A stretch of 59,547 bases of DNA from Alkalihalobacillus sp. CinArs1. GTDB taxonomy: Bacteria; Bacillota; Bacilli; Bacillales; Guptibacillaceae. The translations under genes were made by a program, and so were the position numbers. The stretch spans positions 1 to 59,547 of the forward strand of contig NZ_CANDOB010000006.1 in the NCBI RefSeq assembly GCF_947387515.1, in the 5' to 3' direction. Under the pieces are notes generated by a model, which was not told the DNA's origin, ran no database searches, and was given only the letters and a program-made list of their open reading frames with translations. Every line of letters begins with the position of its first letter. Position 1 is the first letter of the stretch. This document shows positions 10,583 to 19,301 of the stretch, piece after piece.

Positions 10583-11055
10583 TGCGAATCGGGCATGGAT
10601 TTGATGTACATCAGCTTGTCGAGGGACGCCCTTGTATCATTGGTGGCGTTACAATTCCCTTTGAGAAAGGGTTACTAGGTCATTCAGATGCAGATGTCTT
10701 GCTTCATTCTGTGGCAGATGCCTGTCTTGGAGCTATTGGGGAAGGAGATATCGGGAAGCATTTTCCTGATACGGATGAGGCATTTAAAGATGCGGATTCG
10801 AAAGAACTTCTGCGCCATGTTTTTCACATTGTGAAAGAAAAAGGCTACGTTCTTGGAAACGTAGACTGTACGATTATTGCACAGATGCCGAAGATGGCTC
10901 CTCATATCTCTGCGATGCGTGAAGTCATTGCAGAACTCCTTGAAGCAGAGCTTGAACAAGTGAATGTCAAAGCGACAACTTCAGAGAAGTTAGGGTTTAC
11001 AGGTAGAGGAGAGGGCATCGCGGCAGAAGTAGTCGTCTTACTACAAACCAGTTGA
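10582..11055 (+). CDS. ispF: IspF, 2-C-methyl-D-erythritol 2,4-cyclodiphosphate synthase
   Basis: 157 residues, standard length. The zinc-binding start GHGFDVHQL (Asp and His ligands) and [10 protein letters not shown] are visible, with the CDP-binding [14 protein letters not shown] near the C-terminus. It cyclises CDP-ME-2-phosphate to MEcPP, two steps after IspD in the same pathway. TAATG overlap with ispD means coupled translation. Confidence 0.97.
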   Translation: MRIGHGFDVHQLVEGRPCIIGGVTIPFEKGLLGHSDADVLLHSVADACLGAIGEGDIGKHFPDTDEAFKDADSKELLRHVFHIVKEKGYVLGNVDCTIIAQMPKMAPHISAMREVIAELLEAELEQVNVKATTSEKLGFTGRGEGIAAEVVVLLQTS

Positions 11056-11122
11056 CCGATAATTTGACTCTAATGGTAAAATAATAAGACAGTTAAAGAT
11101 AAAATTAATGGTGGTGTATAAA

Positions 11123-12592
11123 ATGGGAAACGAAGTTAGGGTGCGTTATGCGCCGAGTCCAACGGGGTATCTACATATAGGGAATGCTCGTACTGCATTA
11201 TTTAACTATCTGTTCGCAAGAAGTCAGAACGGTGAATTCATTATTCGAATCGAGGACACTGATCAAACTCGTAACGTTGAGGGTGGCGAACAGAATCAAC
11301 TCGATTACTTAAAATGGCTAGGTATGGATTGGGATGAAAGCATCGACAAAGAAGGAGAGTATGGCCCTTATCGTCAGATGGAACGTCTTGATATTTATAC
11401 AAAACATACGGCTGAACTTCTTGAAAAAGACCTTGCTTACAAGTGTTACTGTACGGAAGACGAGTTAGAGGCTGAGCGGGAAGCGCAGCGTGCACGAGGA
11501 GAAATGCCTCGCTACTCTGGTAAATGTCGCCATCTAACTGAAGAAAAGCGTGAAGCGCTAGAAGCGGAAGGCCGCGAGCCAAGTATTCGCTTCGCAGTAC
11601 CTCGCGACAGAGAATTTTCATTCGACGATATTGTAAAAGAACGCGTTTCGTTCGATTCCAATGGCATCGGTGACTTTGTTATTGTGAAAAAGAATGGGAT
11701 TCCAACTTACAACTATGCGGTAGCGCTAGATGATCATTATATGAAGATCTCTCACGTGCTGCGCGGAGATGATCATATCTCAAACACACCGAAACAGCTG
11801 ATGATTTACGATGCGTTCGGGTTTGAACCACCTAAATTTGGTCACATGACTCTGATCGTAAATGATCAGAAGAAGAAGTTAAGTAAACGCGATAAGTCCA
11901 TCGTTCAATACATTGAGCAATACCACGACCTTGGCTTCCTACCAGAAGCGCTGTTTAACTTTATTACGTTGCTCGGTTGGTCACCGAAAGGCGAAGAAGA
12001 AGTATTTACGAAGGATGAGTTGATCGAAATCTTTGATGCGGAGCGCTTATCAACGTCTCCAGCAGTATTTGATTCACAAAAACTGTACTGGATGAATAAC
12101 CAGTATATTAAAGCTGCTAGCCTTGATCGAGTAGTGGACCTTACACTTCCACATCTTATTGAAGCGGGTCGTTTGTCGGAAGATATGACAGATGAGCAGC
12201 ACCAGTGGGCGAAAGAGCTTATTTCTCTTTATCAAGAGCAGCTTCATTATGGAAAAGAAATTGTCGAGCTTACAGAGTTGTTCTTTAAGCAAGAAATTAA
12301 TTATAATGAAGAAGCAATGGCCGTACTGAACGAAGAACAAGTGCCTGAAGTGATGGAAGGTTTTCTTCATCAGCTTGAAGAAGTAGCTAATTTTGAGCCA
12401 GCTGAAATCAAAGCTGCAATTAAAGCAACGCAAAAAGCTACGGGTCATAAAGGCAAGAAACTATTTATGCCGATTCGAGTTGCTACTACTGGCGAAACTC
12501 ACGGACCTGAGCTGCCGAATGCGATTTCCCTGTTAGGTAGGGAAACAGTAAAGGCGCGTTTGAATCAGGTTATCGGATTAAGTCAATCCTAA
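11123..12592 (+). CDS. gltX: GltX, glutamyl-tRNA synthetase
   Basis: 489 residues, class I synthetase. The HIGH-type signature is HIGNA (about 15-19) after YAPSPTGYL, and the KMSKS-type signature is KLSKRD near 252. In B. subtilis this enzyme charges tRNA-Glu and also misacylates tRNA-Gln for the GatCAB route; this is presumably the same here. An upstream in-frame ATG (11108) lies on the GGTGGTG ribosome site, so ATG 11123 ([13 protein letters not shown]) is chosen. Confidence 0.97.
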   Translation: MGNEVRVRYAPSPTGYLHIGNARTALFNYLFARSQNGEFIIRIEDTDQTRNVEGGEQNQLDYLKWLGMDWDESIDKEGEYGPYRQMERLDIYTKHTAELLEKDLAYKCYCTEDELEAEREAQRARGEMPRYSGKCRHLTEEKREALEAEGREPSIRFAVPRDREFSFDDIVKERVSFDSNGIGDFVIVKKNGIPTYNYAVALDDHYMKISHVLRGDDHISNTPKQLMIYDAFGFEPPKFGHMTLIVNDQKKKLSKRDKSIVQYIEQYHDLGFLPEALFNFITLLGWSPKGEEEVFTKDELIEIFDAERLSTSPAVFDSQKLYWMNNQYIKAASLDRVVDLTLPHLIEAGRLSEDMTDEQHQWAKELISLYQEQLHYGKEIVELTELFFKQEINYNEEAMAVLNEEQVPEVMEGFLHQLEEVANFEPAEIKAAIKATQKATGHKGKKLFMPIRVATTGETHGPELPNAISLLGRETVKARLNQVIGLSQS

Positions 12593-12599
12593 GAATAAA

Positions 12600-12856
12600 A
12601 TACAAAACGATGATGAGGAGAAGTAAGTGAATCGCATCTTATTAGAGAGAGCCGTCTCGGCTGAAAGCGGCTTAAGATTGTCTTCACTGAAATGCACCTC
12701 TGAGTCTCCTACAGAACTTCTGTCAGAAAAGTATGTAGGAGCGGTAACCGCCGTTAATGGTGAAAGGTATTTCCTTATAGGAGATATAAAACAGAGTGGA
12801 ACCACGCGAAAGCGTCTCTGTGTGATCGATATAATCACACAGAGACGCTTTTTTTA
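12600..12856 (+). promoter_or_regulatory. T-box leader, cysteine-specific, upstream of cysE
   Basis: The leader carries the T-box GAGTGGAACCACGCG at 12794-12808, followed by a terminator. A TGC triplet followed by A at 12693-12695 is the likely Cys specifier codon. The antiacceptor bulge reads UGGA, which pairs with UCCA, that is, with a tRNA whose discriminator base is U; tRNA-Cys of Bacillus has U73. Uncharged tRNA-Cys would favour the antiterminator and so turn on cysE-cysS and the genes behind. The 5' boundary and stem I are estimated. No clear promoter was identified. Confidence 0.9.
12811..12855 (+). terminator. conditional terminator of the cysE T-box
   Basis: A perfect 16-bp stem (12811-12826 with 12834-12849), 7-base loop and T run to 12855. 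The left arm starts just after the T-box sequence, as expected of a terminator that competes with the antiterminator. Confidence 0.95.
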
Positions 12857-12895
12857 ATAAGCTGTTTTTGATGAAAAAGGGGAGGGATGAATTCA

Positions 12896-13546
12896 GTGTG
12901 GAAGACAATGAAACAGGATATAGATGTCGTCTTTGATCAAGATCCGGCTGCAAGAAGTTACTTTGAGGTGATTTTGACCTACGCAGGACTTCATGCGATC
13001 TGGTCACATAGGTTCGCTCATTGGTTTTGGAAGAAAAAGTTCTTCTTCTTAGCACGATTCGTTTCTCAAATCAGTCGCTTTTTCACTGGGATCGAAATTC
13101 ACCCCGGTGCAACGATCGGGCAACGTTGTTTTATCGACCATGGAATGGGTGTGGTTATCGGGGAAACCTGTGAGATTGGGAATAACGTAACACTGTTCCA
13201 AGGAGTCACTCTTGGAGGAACAGGTAAAGAAAAAGGGAAACGGCACCCTACATTAGAGGATAATACGCTTGTCGCTACTGGAGCAAAAGTTCTAGGTTCG
13301 ATTACGATTGGAGAGAATTCGAAGGTAGGAGCGGGGTCCGTCGTGTTGCAGAATGTTCCTGCAAATTCAACGGTCGTCGGTATTCCAGGAAAAGTTGTGA
13401 TTCAAAATGGCGTCAAAGTGCCTCATGATCTTGAGCATCATAATATGCCTGACCCAGTCGCAGATAAATTTAAGCAGATGGAAAAGGAAATGCGTTCGTT
13501 ACAAGAACAATTAGAGAAGCTAAGGAGTGAAAAAGATGGCGATTAG
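12896..13546 (+). CDS. cysE: CysE, serine O-acetyltransferase
   Basis: 216 residues. A short helical N-terminal domain ([18 protein letters not shown]) is followed by a left-handed beta-helix of hexapeptide repeats containing [10 protein letters not shown], where Asp and His form the catalytic pair. It acetylates serine with acetyl-CoA, the first committed step to cysteine. ATG 12887 is in frame, but it abuts the GGGGAGGG ribosome site; GTG 12896 is spaced properly and aligns with other CysE starts. Overlaps cysS by 11 bases. Controlled by the Cys T-box. Confidence 0.95.
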   Translation: MWKTMKQDIDVVFDQDPAARSYFEVILTYAGLHAIWSHRFAHWFWKKKFFFLARFVSQISRFFTGIEIHPGATIGQRCFIDHGMGVVIGETCEIGNNVTLFQGVTLGGTGKEKGKRHPTLEDNTLVATGAKVLGSITIGENSKVGAGSVVLQNVPANSTVVGIPGKVVIQNGVKVPHDLEHHNMPDPVADKFKQMEKEMRSLQEQLEKLRSEKDGD

Positions 13547-14939
13547 ACTATATAACACTGTGACACAAAAGAAGGAAGACTTTCAGCCAATAGAAGAAGG
13601 TAAGGTAATGATGTATGTGTGTGGTCCTACCGTATACAACTATATCCATATCGGAAATGCGCGCCCAGCGATCGTATTCGATGTTGTTCGTCGCTATCTA
13701 GAATATAGAGGATACGATGTTCGATATGTTTCTAACTTTACAGATGTAGACGATAAGTTGATCCGTGCTGCAAATGAGCTAGGAGTAGAAGTTCCGGAAG
13801 TCGCTGAACGTTTCATCGATGCCTATCATGAGGACGTTGGCGCACTAGGAGTACTCAAAGCAGATGAGCATCCTAGAGTAACGGAAAACATGGAGGAAAT
13901 CATCACCTTTATCTCCGCTTTGATCGAGAAAGGGTTCGCATATGAATCTGAAGGTGATGTCTATTTTAGAACGAGAGAATTTGAGGGATATGGTAAGCTT
14001 TCTCATCAATCGATCGACGAACTCAAACTGGGCTCGCGAATTGTCGTAGGTGAGAAGAAAGAAGATCCGTTAGACTTTACGCTATGGAAGCAGGCTAAAG
14101 AAGGAGAGATTTCGTGGGAAAGCCCATGGGGGGCAGGTCGACCAGGCTGGCACATCGAGTGCTCTGCGATGGCAAAGAAATACCTTGGTGACACGATCGA
14201 TATTCATGCAGGTGGTAAAGACCTCGCTTTTCCACACCATGAGAACGAAGTGGCACAAACAGAAGCACTAACAGGAAAGTCTTTTGCGAATTATTGGCTG
14301 CATAACGGGTATATCAATATCAATAACGAAAAAATGTCTAAGTCACTCGGTAACTTTGTGCTCGTGCATGATCTGATCAAACAGCATGATCCAGAGGCTA
14401 TCCGATTCTTTATGTTATCTGTTCATTATCGTAATCCAATCAACTTCAATCACGAGCTTCTTCAAAGTGCGAAGACTGGTTTGGTGCGTATCAAGGATAC
14501 TGTAGAGAATTTAACACATCGACTTGAAAATAGTGCGGATCTTGCAAAAGATGCGGATGAATGGAAGCGAAAAATCAAAACGTATCATGACCGTTTCGTT
14601 ACAGAGATGGATGATGATTTTAACACAGCAAACGCGATCTCCATTTTATTTGAACTATCGAAGGAAGCAAATCTTTATTTGCAAGAATCAAATTCATCAA
14701 AAGATGTACTAGAGATGTTCTTAGAGCGATTTAAGGACATTGGATCTGTACTTGGTCTTTCGTTTGAACAAGAACAGGGCCTCCTTGATGAGGACATCGA
14801 TCAATTGATCGAAGAACGAAATGAAGCTAGAAAGCAACGCAACTTTGCAAGAGCGGATGAGATTCGCGATGAATTGAAGGAGCAGGGAATTCTTTTAGAA
14901 GATACACCACAGGGCGTTCGTTGGAAGAGGAGCGAGTAA
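13536..14939 (+). CDS. cysS: CysS, cysteinyl-tRNA synthetase
   Basis: 467 residues, class I synthetase. The [16 protein letters not shown] block (about 28-43) contains the first zinc cysteine and the HIGH-type motif; GWHIECSAM near 205 supplies a further ligand, and KMSKSLGNF near 266 is the KMSKS loop. Start ATG 13536 has AAGGAG at 13522-13527; GTG 13527 in the same frame overlaps that site. Placing it behind a T-box that senses tRNA-Cys charging closes a feedback loop. Confidence 0.97.
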   Translation: MAIRLYNTVTQKKEDFQPIEEGKVMMYVCGPTVYNYIHIGNARPAIVFDVVRRYLEYRGYDVRYVSNFTDVDDKLIRAANELGVEVPEVAERFIDAYHEDVGALGVLKADEHPRVTENMEEIITFISALIEKGFAYESEGDVYFRTREFEGYGKLSHQSIDELKLGSRIVVGEKKEDPLDFTLWKQAKEGEISWESPWGAGRPGWHIECSAMAKKYLGDTIDIHAGGKDLAFPHHENEVAQTEALTGKSFANYWLHNGYININNEKMSKSLGNFVLVHDLIKQHDPEAIRFFMLSVHYRNPINFNHELLQSAKTGLVRIKDTVENLTHRLENSADLAKDADEWKRKIKTYHDRFVTEMDDDFNTANAISILFELSKEANLYLQESNSSKDVLEMFLERFKDIGSVLGLSFEQEQGLLDEDIDQLIEERNEARKQRNFARADEIRDELKEQGILLEDTPQGVRWKRSE

Positions 14940-15358
14940 TGAAAGAACTAGACGTAAAACAGCTAAATTCATTAGCTTTGGCTTATATGGGAGACTCAGT
15001 GATCGAAATCCACGTTAGAGAACGGCTTTTATCACTGGGTCATATAAGACCGAACCAGCTTCATAAAACAGCAACGAAATATGTATCAGCTAAAGCACAG
15101 GCGGCGTATCTTCACGATCTTTTGGACAAGGATGCTCTCACAGAAGAAGAAATAGGGGTCGTGCGCAGAGGAAGAAATGCGAAGTCAGGAACCGTTCCTA
15201 AAAACACGTCAGTGAGCACGTACAAATATTCCACAGCTCTAGAAGCGTTGTTTGGATACTTGTACTTACAGGGGAATGCAGAACGACAGCATGAGTTGCT
15301 TGAGAAATTTTATAAATTTGTGGAAGAACCGAAGAAAGAAGTGAAATCTGATGGGTAA
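14939..15358 (+). CDS. mrnC: MrnC, Mini-ribonuclease III
   Basis: 139 residues: an RNase III catalytic domain without the double-stranded RNA-binding domain. The signature LALAYMGDSVIEIHVR holds the acidic catalytic residues, and RRGRNAKSG lies near residue 80. Known role in Bacillus: matures 23S rRNA ends together with L3. Start is ATG 14939, overlapping the cysS stop as TAATG, with GAAGAGGAG upstream. Overlaps rlmB by 8 bases. Confidence 0.95.
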   Translation: MKELDVKQLNSLALAYMGDSVIEIHVRERLLSLGHIRPNQLHKTATKYVSAKAQAAYLHDLLDKDALTEEEIGVVRRGRNAKSGTVPKNTSVSTYKYSTALEALFGYLYLQGNAERQHELLEKFYKFVEEPKKEVKSDG

Positions 15359-16097
15359 AGAGTTTATCGTAGGCCGAAATGCAGTGTTAGAAGCACTGAA
15401 GTCAGGTCATGAAATTAATAAAATCTGGATTAATGAAGGATCGCAAAAAGGGCCGCTTCAACCTATTGTACAAAAGGCAAAGGCGCAAAATGTTCTTGTT
15501 CAATTTGTGCCAAAGAAGAAGTTAGAGCAACTCTCAGGAGAATCAAATCATCAAGGCGTAGTGGCTTCGATTGCTGCATACGAATATGCAGATCTTGAAG
15601 ATCTCTTTCAGAAGGCGGAGGAATCTGGTGAGCAGCCTTTGTTCCTAATTCTTGATGAAATCGAAGATCCTCACAACCTTGGATCCATTTTGAGAACGGC
15701 TGATTCAGTTGGGGCTCATGGTGTGATTATACCTAAGCGGAGAGCTGTTGGACTCACATCGACAGTTGCAAAGTCATCAACCGGGGCGCTCGAATATGTG
15801 CCAGTAGCGAGAGTGACGAATCTTGCTCGTACGATGGATGAACTAAAGGATAGAGGAATCTGGTTCGTAGGAACAGATGCTAAAGGTGGACAAGATTACC
15901 GAGAAGCGTCATACGACATGGGGATTGGACTTGTTATTGGTAGTGAAGGTAAAGGAATCGGTCGCTTAATAAAAGATAAATGTGACTTTCTCGTTAGCCT
16001 TCCGATGGCTGGTAAAGTTACGTCACTAAACGCCTCAGTAGCGGCAGGGCTAATGATGTATGAAGTCTACCGACAACGTCATCCCCTGGGGGAATAG
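15351..16097 (+). CDS. rlmB: RlmB-type 23S rRNA 2'-O-methyltransferase (TrmH/SpoU family)
   Basis: 248 residues. An N-terminal substrate-binding domain (GRNAVLEAL near residue 8) is joined to a knotted SPOUT domain with the three family motifs: EDPHNLGSILRTADSVGAHG near 104, VIGSEGKGI near 196 and SLNASVAAGLMMYE near 225. E. coli RlmB methylates G2251 of 23S rRNA; the exact target here is inferred. It overlaps mrnC, another 23S rRNA maturation gene. Confidence 0.93.
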   Translation: MGKEFIVGRNAVLEALKSGHEINKIWINEGSQKGPLQPIVQKAKAQNVLVQFVPKKKLEQLSGESNHQGVVASIAAYEYADLEDLFQKAEESGEQPLFLILDEIEDPHNLGSILRTADSVGAHGVIIPKRRAVGLTSTVAKSSTGALEYVPVARVTNLARTMDELKDRGIWFVGTDAKGGQDYREASYDMGIGLVIGSEGKGIGRLIKDKCDFLVSLPMAGKVTSLNASVAAGLMMYEVYRQRHPLGE

Positions 16098-16099
16098 AC

Positions 16100-16609
16100 A
16101 TGGATGTGCTGCTTGTTGATGGCTACAACATTATCGGCGCCTGGCCTGAACTCAGGAACTTAAAGGACAATGATTTTAGCAAAGCCCGTGAGTTATTGAT
16201 CGAATATATGGCTGAATATCAAGCATACACAGGGTTTAGGGTGATCGTCGTATTTGACGCTCACCTCTCCCGTGGTGTGGAGAAGAAAGGTAGTTTGTAT
16301 GGTGTAGAAGTCATCTATACGAGAGAAAACGAGACTGCAGATGAACGGATTGAGAAGCTTGCGCGCGAGCTTAAAGATATTCGTACACAAGTTCATGTGG
16401 CTACATCTGATTATACTGAGCAATGGGCCATATTTGGCCAAGGTGCATTGAGGAAGTCAGCTCGGGAGCTATACAATGAAATGCAGCGAATCGAAAAAGG
16501 TATTGAAAAAAGAGTAGATCATGTTAATAGAGAAAATCGCAGCTCAGGTTTGTTTTTAACGGATGAAGTTAGCGAAATATTTGAAAAATGGCGAAGAGGC
16601 GGTAAATAG
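16100..16609 (+). CDS. rae1: Rae1/YacP, ribosome-associated NYN endoribonuclease
   Basis: 169 residues. NYN/PIN-like fold: MDVLLVDGYNIIGAWPEL at the start, VVFDAHLS in the middle and ATSDYTEQWAIFGQGA later, each with the expected Asp positions. Known for B. subtilis Rae1: enters the ribosomal A site and cleaves mRNA in a translation-dependent way. It lies 2 bases after rlmB and ends the cys operon; no clear terminator follows before the sigH promoter. Confidence 0.92.
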   Translation: MDVLLVDGYNIIGAWPELRNLKDNDFSKARELLIEYMAEYQAYTGFRVIVVFDAHLSRGVEKKGSLYGVEVIYTRENETADERIEKLARELKDIRTQVHVATSDYTEQWAIFGQGALRKSARELYNEMQRIEKGIEKRVDHVNRENRSSGLFLTDEVSEIFEKWRRGGK

Positions 16610-16613
16610 TAGG

Positions 16614-16643
16614 TTGACGATTTTTCGACATGTCCTGTATAAT
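16614..16643 (+). promoter_or_regulatory. sigma-A type promoter of sigH
   Basis: TTGACG at 16614-16619 and TATAAT at 16638-16643, spacer 18 bp, 36 bases before the sigH start. In B. subtilis sigH is transcribed from such a promoter under AbrB repression; no AbrB site can be read with confidence. Confidence 0.85.
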
Positions 16644-16679
16644 ATTTCTATATAGCGTACTGGTCGGGGGGAACGCATA

Positions 16680-17375
16680 TTGAGCACAGTAGACCTCAAG
16701 GAAAGCACGGTAGATAATGAGCAGCTGACAGCAGGCCAAAGACACCTGGAAGAAGTAGCGTTCGATCAACTTGATGATGAATTGCTAGTAGTGATGGTTC
16801 ATGAAGGTCATAGTCGAGCGTTGGAACATCTGATTACGAAGTATAAAAATTTCGTACGCGCTAAAGCGAGGTCATATTTTCTTATTGGAGCAGACCGCGA
16901 AGACATCATTCAAGAAGGAATGATCGGTCTCTACAAAGCTATTCGTGATTTTAGAGGAGACAAGTTCTCATCTTTTAAAGCGTTTGCCGAACTGTGCATC
17001 ACCCGGCAGATGATTACAGCGATCAAAACTGCAACGAGACAAAAGCACATTCCGCTAAATTCTTATGTATCGTTAGACAAACCAATCTACGATGAAGAAT
17101 CTGATCGGACGTTGCTAGATGTCATTTGCGGCACGAAGGTCACAGATCCTGAGGAACTCATCATTAATCAAGAAGAATTTGATGACATAGAACTTAAAAT
17201 GTCAGAAATTTTGAGCGATTTAGAAAGAAAAGTGTTGATGCTTTATCTTGATGGACGTTCTTATCAGGAAATTTCTGTGGATTTAAATCGTCATGTCAAG
17301 TCCATTGATAACGCGCTTCAACGTGTGAAACGTAAGCTCGAACGCTATTTGGAACTGCGTGAAGTAAGCCTTTAA
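16680..17375 (+). CDS. sigH: SigH, RNA polymerase sigma-30 for early sporulation and competence
   Basis: 231 residues. Region 2 is visible as NFVRAKARSYFLIGADREDI and the following EGMIGLYKAIRDF; region 4 as LSDLERKVLMLYLDGRSYQE and the helix-turn-helix LNRHVKSIDNALQRVKRKL. Known role: transition-state sigma factor that starts sporulation. Start TTG 16680 is supported by a GGGGGG site at about 16665-16671. The N-terminal 25 residues are variable in the family, so the start is slightly uncertain. Confidence 0.96.
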   Translation: MSTVDLKESTVDNEQLTAGQRHLEEVAFDQLDDELLVVMVHEGHSRALEHLITKYKNFVRAKARSYFLIGADREDIIQEGMIGLYKAIRDFRGDKFSSFKAFAELCITRQMITAIKTATRQKHIPLNSYVSLDKPIYDEESDRTLLDVICGTKVTDPEELIINQEEFDDIELKMSEILSDLERKVLMLYLDGRSYQEISVDLNRHVKSIDNALQRVKRKLERYLELREVSL

Positions 17376-17392
17376 TATGGACAAGCCTCAAG

Positions 17393-17418
17393 CAGGGGAA
17401 TTCTTTCCCCTGTTTTTT
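17393..17418 (+). terminator. rho-independent terminator after sigH
   Basis: CAGGGGAA 17393-17400 pairs with TTCCCCTG 17405-17412 around a 4-base loop, followed by TTTTTT. Confidence 0.93.
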
Positions 17419-17444
17419 CTTTGGTAGTGTCCTTCCAGCCTTTA

Positions 17445-17472
17445 TTGACACTCTGAATCGTGCTGTGATAAA
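17445..17472 (+). promoter_or_regulatory. promoter of rpmGB-secE-nusG
   Basis: Perfect TTGACA at 17445-17450, 16-bp spacer, then GATAAA at 17467-17472 preceded by an extended TG at 17464-17465. The predicted start near 17479 gives a leader of about 200 bases before rpmGB. Confidence 0.75.
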
Positions 17473-17516
17473 TTGATAGATGTACTAATATGTACTTTTT
17501 GCTAGATTTTTCAACG

Positions 17517-17640
17517 AACGTCACAGCGTCACTGAACGTTTTTTTATTTTTGTCTTTTTTATGCTGTATAAATGTATGGATTTATATAAAATAAAAGGTG
17601 AAGCTAATGTCATACCATCAATTTCGGTATGATCGGCTTA
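17517..17640 (+). promoter_or_regulatory. rpmGB leader with terminator-like hairpin and second stem-loop
   Basis: A hairpin at 17517-17540 (AACGT with ACGTT, inner CAG with CTG) runs into seven Ts (17539-17545), resembling a weak intrinsic terminator some 40 bases into the transcript. Further down TCATACC 17610-17616 pairs with GGTATGA 17626-17632, extended by AAGC/GCTT outside. The AT-rich stretch between holds a -10-like TATAAA (17567-17572) without a -35. A conditional attenuator is an inference. Confidence 0.45.
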
Positions 17641-17677
17641 TCAAACTTCAAACTGCGTGGCTTAGGAAGGTGTCATT

Positions 17678-17827
17678 ATGCGTAAAAAAGTAGCACTAGC
17701 ATGTGTCCAATGCAATAGCCGTAACTACACAACTATGAAAAACTCTCAAGCAAACCCAGCCCGCATCGAAGTGAACAAGTATTGTAAATACTGTGATGCG
17801 CATTCAGTGCATCGTGAAACAAAGTAA
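17678..17827 (+). CDS. rpmGB: 50S ribosomal protein L33 (zinc-binding form)
   Basis: 49 residues, coding MRKKVALACVQC onward and ending HSVHRETK. Four cysteines in two CXXC pairs (9 and 12, 36 and 39) mark the zinc-containing C+ version of L33. ATG 17678 follows AGGAAGG. I see no Zur-type palindrome in front. In B. subtilis the L33 gene at this locus precedes secE and nusG as here. Confidence 0.95.
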   Translation: MRKKVALACVQCNSRNYTTMKNSQANPARIEVNKYCKYCDAHSVHRETK

Positions 17828-17908
17828 AGGGCGTTCGAATATCGGACGAACAATTATAATGATTCTCGGGGGAGTTTATTTCCACCAGACAATTGGGGGT
17901 AGCAGGTA

Positions 17909-18103
17909 ATGGCAAGTATTGTACAACGTTCTGGTAAGTTCTTACGTGAAGTGACAAGAGAAATGAAGCGAGTGAGTTGGCCTACGCGCAAGGATCTAAC
18001 ACGCTATACGATCGTAACGGTTTCAACAGTTATTTTCGTAGCGGTATTTTTTGCTTTGGTTGACCAGGGTATTTCTTCACTTATCCGCCTCATTTTAGGT
18101 TAA
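17909..18103 (+). CDS. secE: SecE, protein translocase subunit
   Basis: 64 residues, the short single-span Gram-positive form. The amphipathic segment with the conserved EMKRVSWPTRKDL is followed by one transmembrane helix (about 35-58). SecE clamps the two halves of SecY, which is encoded farther down at 43750. ATG 17909 follows GGGGGTAGCAGG. Confidence 0.96.
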   Translation: MASIVQRSGKFLREVTREMKRVSWPTRKDLTRYTIVTVSTVIFVAVFFALVDQGISSLIRLILG

Positions 18104-18183
18104 TTCGTTATAAATCTTTCACTATCAGGTTAGAATGATAGAGTAAATGAGTTGGGGAGGGAAGGACGACTAGTCCTGTATAT

Positions 18184-18717
18184 ATGGAAAAAAGATGGTA
18201 TGTTGTTCATACGTATTCTGGGTATGAAAACAAAGTAAAGACAAACCTTGAAAAAAGAGTTGAATCAATGGGCATGACAGATAAAATCTTTCGTGTTCTT
18301 GTACCAGTAGAGGAAGAAACTGAAGTTAAGAACGGTAAGAAGAAAACCGTTCTAAAGAAAGTATTCCCTGGTTATGTTATAGCTGAAATGGTTATGACAG
18401 ATGACTCATGGTATGTAGTTCGTAACACCCCTGGGGTAACTGGCTTCGTAGGATCAGCAGGTGCAGGTTCAAAGCCAACAGCACTTCTTCCTGAAGAAGT
18501 TGAAAATCTTCTGAAGCAGATGGGGATGGAACAGCCGAAAGCGGATGTTGATTTCGAACTACAGGAAAAAGTTAAGGTTAAAGAAGGTCCTTTCGCTGAC
18601 TTTGTCGGTTCGATCGAAGGCATCGACACAGACAAAGGCAAGGTGAAAGTACACGTTAACATGTTTGGTCGTGAGACTCCTGTAGAGCTTGATTTTGGAC
18701 AAGTTGAGAAGATCTAA
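18184..18717 (+). CDS. nusG: NusG, transcription elongation and termination factor
   Basis: 177 residues. N-terminal NGN domain (KRWYVVHTYSGYENKVK; GYVIAEMVMTDDSWYVVRNT) binds the RNA polymerase clamp; the C-terminal KOW domain (about 125-177; VKEGPFADFVGSIEGID) contacts partners such as S10. In Bacillus NusG also promotes pausing at T-rich sites. The N-terminus matches B. subtilis, which fixes ATG 18184. Yet the best ribosome site, GGGGAGGG at 18154-18161, is 22 bases away, with a 4-bp hairpin GGAC/GTCC (18164-18167 with 18173-18176) between. Confidence 0.97.
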   Translation: MEKRWYVVHTYSGYENKVKTNLEKRVESMGMTDKIFRVLVPVEEETEVKNGKKKTVLKKVFPGYVIAEMVMTDDSWYVVRNTPGVTGFVGSAGAGSKPTALLPEEVENLLKQMGMEQPKADVDFELQEKVKVKEGPFADFVGSIEGIDTDKGKVKVHVNMFGRETPVELDFGQVEKI

Positions 18718-18728
18718 AAGAAAAGCTC

Positions 18729-18757
18729 TTGAAAAACATTTTTATTAATGATAGAAT
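18729..18757 (+). promoter_or_regulatory. rplK promoter
   Basis: TTGAAA at 18729-18734, 17-bp spacer, TAGAAT at 18752-18757. It gives a leader of about 100 bases before rplK. GTCTC/GAGAC just downstream (about 18773-18791) can form a small hairpin. Confidence 0.75.
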
Positions 18758-18806
18758 TTTAATGTTTCATGAGTCTCATACCAATCGAGACATTATTTGA
18801 TATAAA

Positions 18807-18836
18807 GGTGGGAGGGTGAAAACACCCAAATACCAC
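18807..18836 (+). promoter_or_regulatory. probable L1-binding autoregulatory element before rplK
   Basis: The motif GGTGGGAG is followed by a GGGTG-AAAA-CACCC hairpin and then AAATACCAC, with GTGG pairing to CCAC outside. This order, GGUGGGAG then AAAUACCAC, is the core of the L1-binding region of bacterial 23S rRNA. L1 is known to repress its own operon by binding an mRNA copy of that site. Identification is by resemblance from memory, not by alignment. Confidence 0.7.
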
Positions 18837-18862
18837 ATCACGGACTTAAGGAGGTGTGTCGC

Positions 18863-19288
18863 GTGGCTAAAAAGGTAATTAAAGTTGTTAAGTTGCAAAT
18901 CCCGGCTGGGAAGGCGAATCCCGCACCGCCAGTTGGACCTGCACTAGGTCAGGCTGGAGTTAACATCATGGGATTCTGTAAAGAGTTCAATGCTCGTACT
19001 TCTGACCAGGCTGGCATGATTATTCCAGTTGAAATCACGGTTTTTGAAGACCGTTCATTTACATTTATCACAAAAACTCCACCAGCTGCAGTTCTTCTTA
19101 AGAAAGCAGCAGGTATCGAGTCAGGTTCTGGTGAACCTAACCGCAACAAAGTTGCGACTGTAAAGCGTGATAAAGTGCGTGAGATCGCTGAAACAAAGAT
19201 GCCAGATCTTAACGCAGCTAATGTTGATTCCGCAATGCGTATGGTTGAAGGAACTGCACGCAGCATGGGAATTACGATCGAAGACTAA
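18863..19288 (+). CDS. rplK: 50S ribosomal protein L11
   Basis: 141 residues. Flexible N-terminal domain with the proline-rich thiostrepton-region helix ([13 protein letters not shown]) and a C-terminal RNA-binding domain for the 23S GTPase centre. Known further role: needed for RelA activation. An in-frame GTG at 18854 overlaps the TAAGGAGGTG ribosome site; GTG 18863 ([10 protein letters not shown]) is the conserved start. Confidence 0.97.
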   Translation: MAKKVIKVVKLQIPAGKANPAPPVGPALGQAGVNIMGFCKEFNARTSDQAGMIIPVEITVFEDRSFTFITKTPPAAVLLKKAAGIESGSGEPNRNKVATVKRDKVREIAETKMPDLNAANVDSAMRMVEGTARSMGITIED

Positions 19289-19301
19289 TGTGTCACAAGC
19301 T

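Noticed and set aside
12627-12857. 76-codon ORF inside the cysE leader
   Set aside because: The region is fully explained as T-box RNA and terminator; the ORF crosses the terminator stem.
17597-17640. Zur-regulated L33 leader
   Set aside because: The stem-loop does not match the Zur palindrome, and L33 here is the zinc-containing form, which is not expected to be Zur-repressed.
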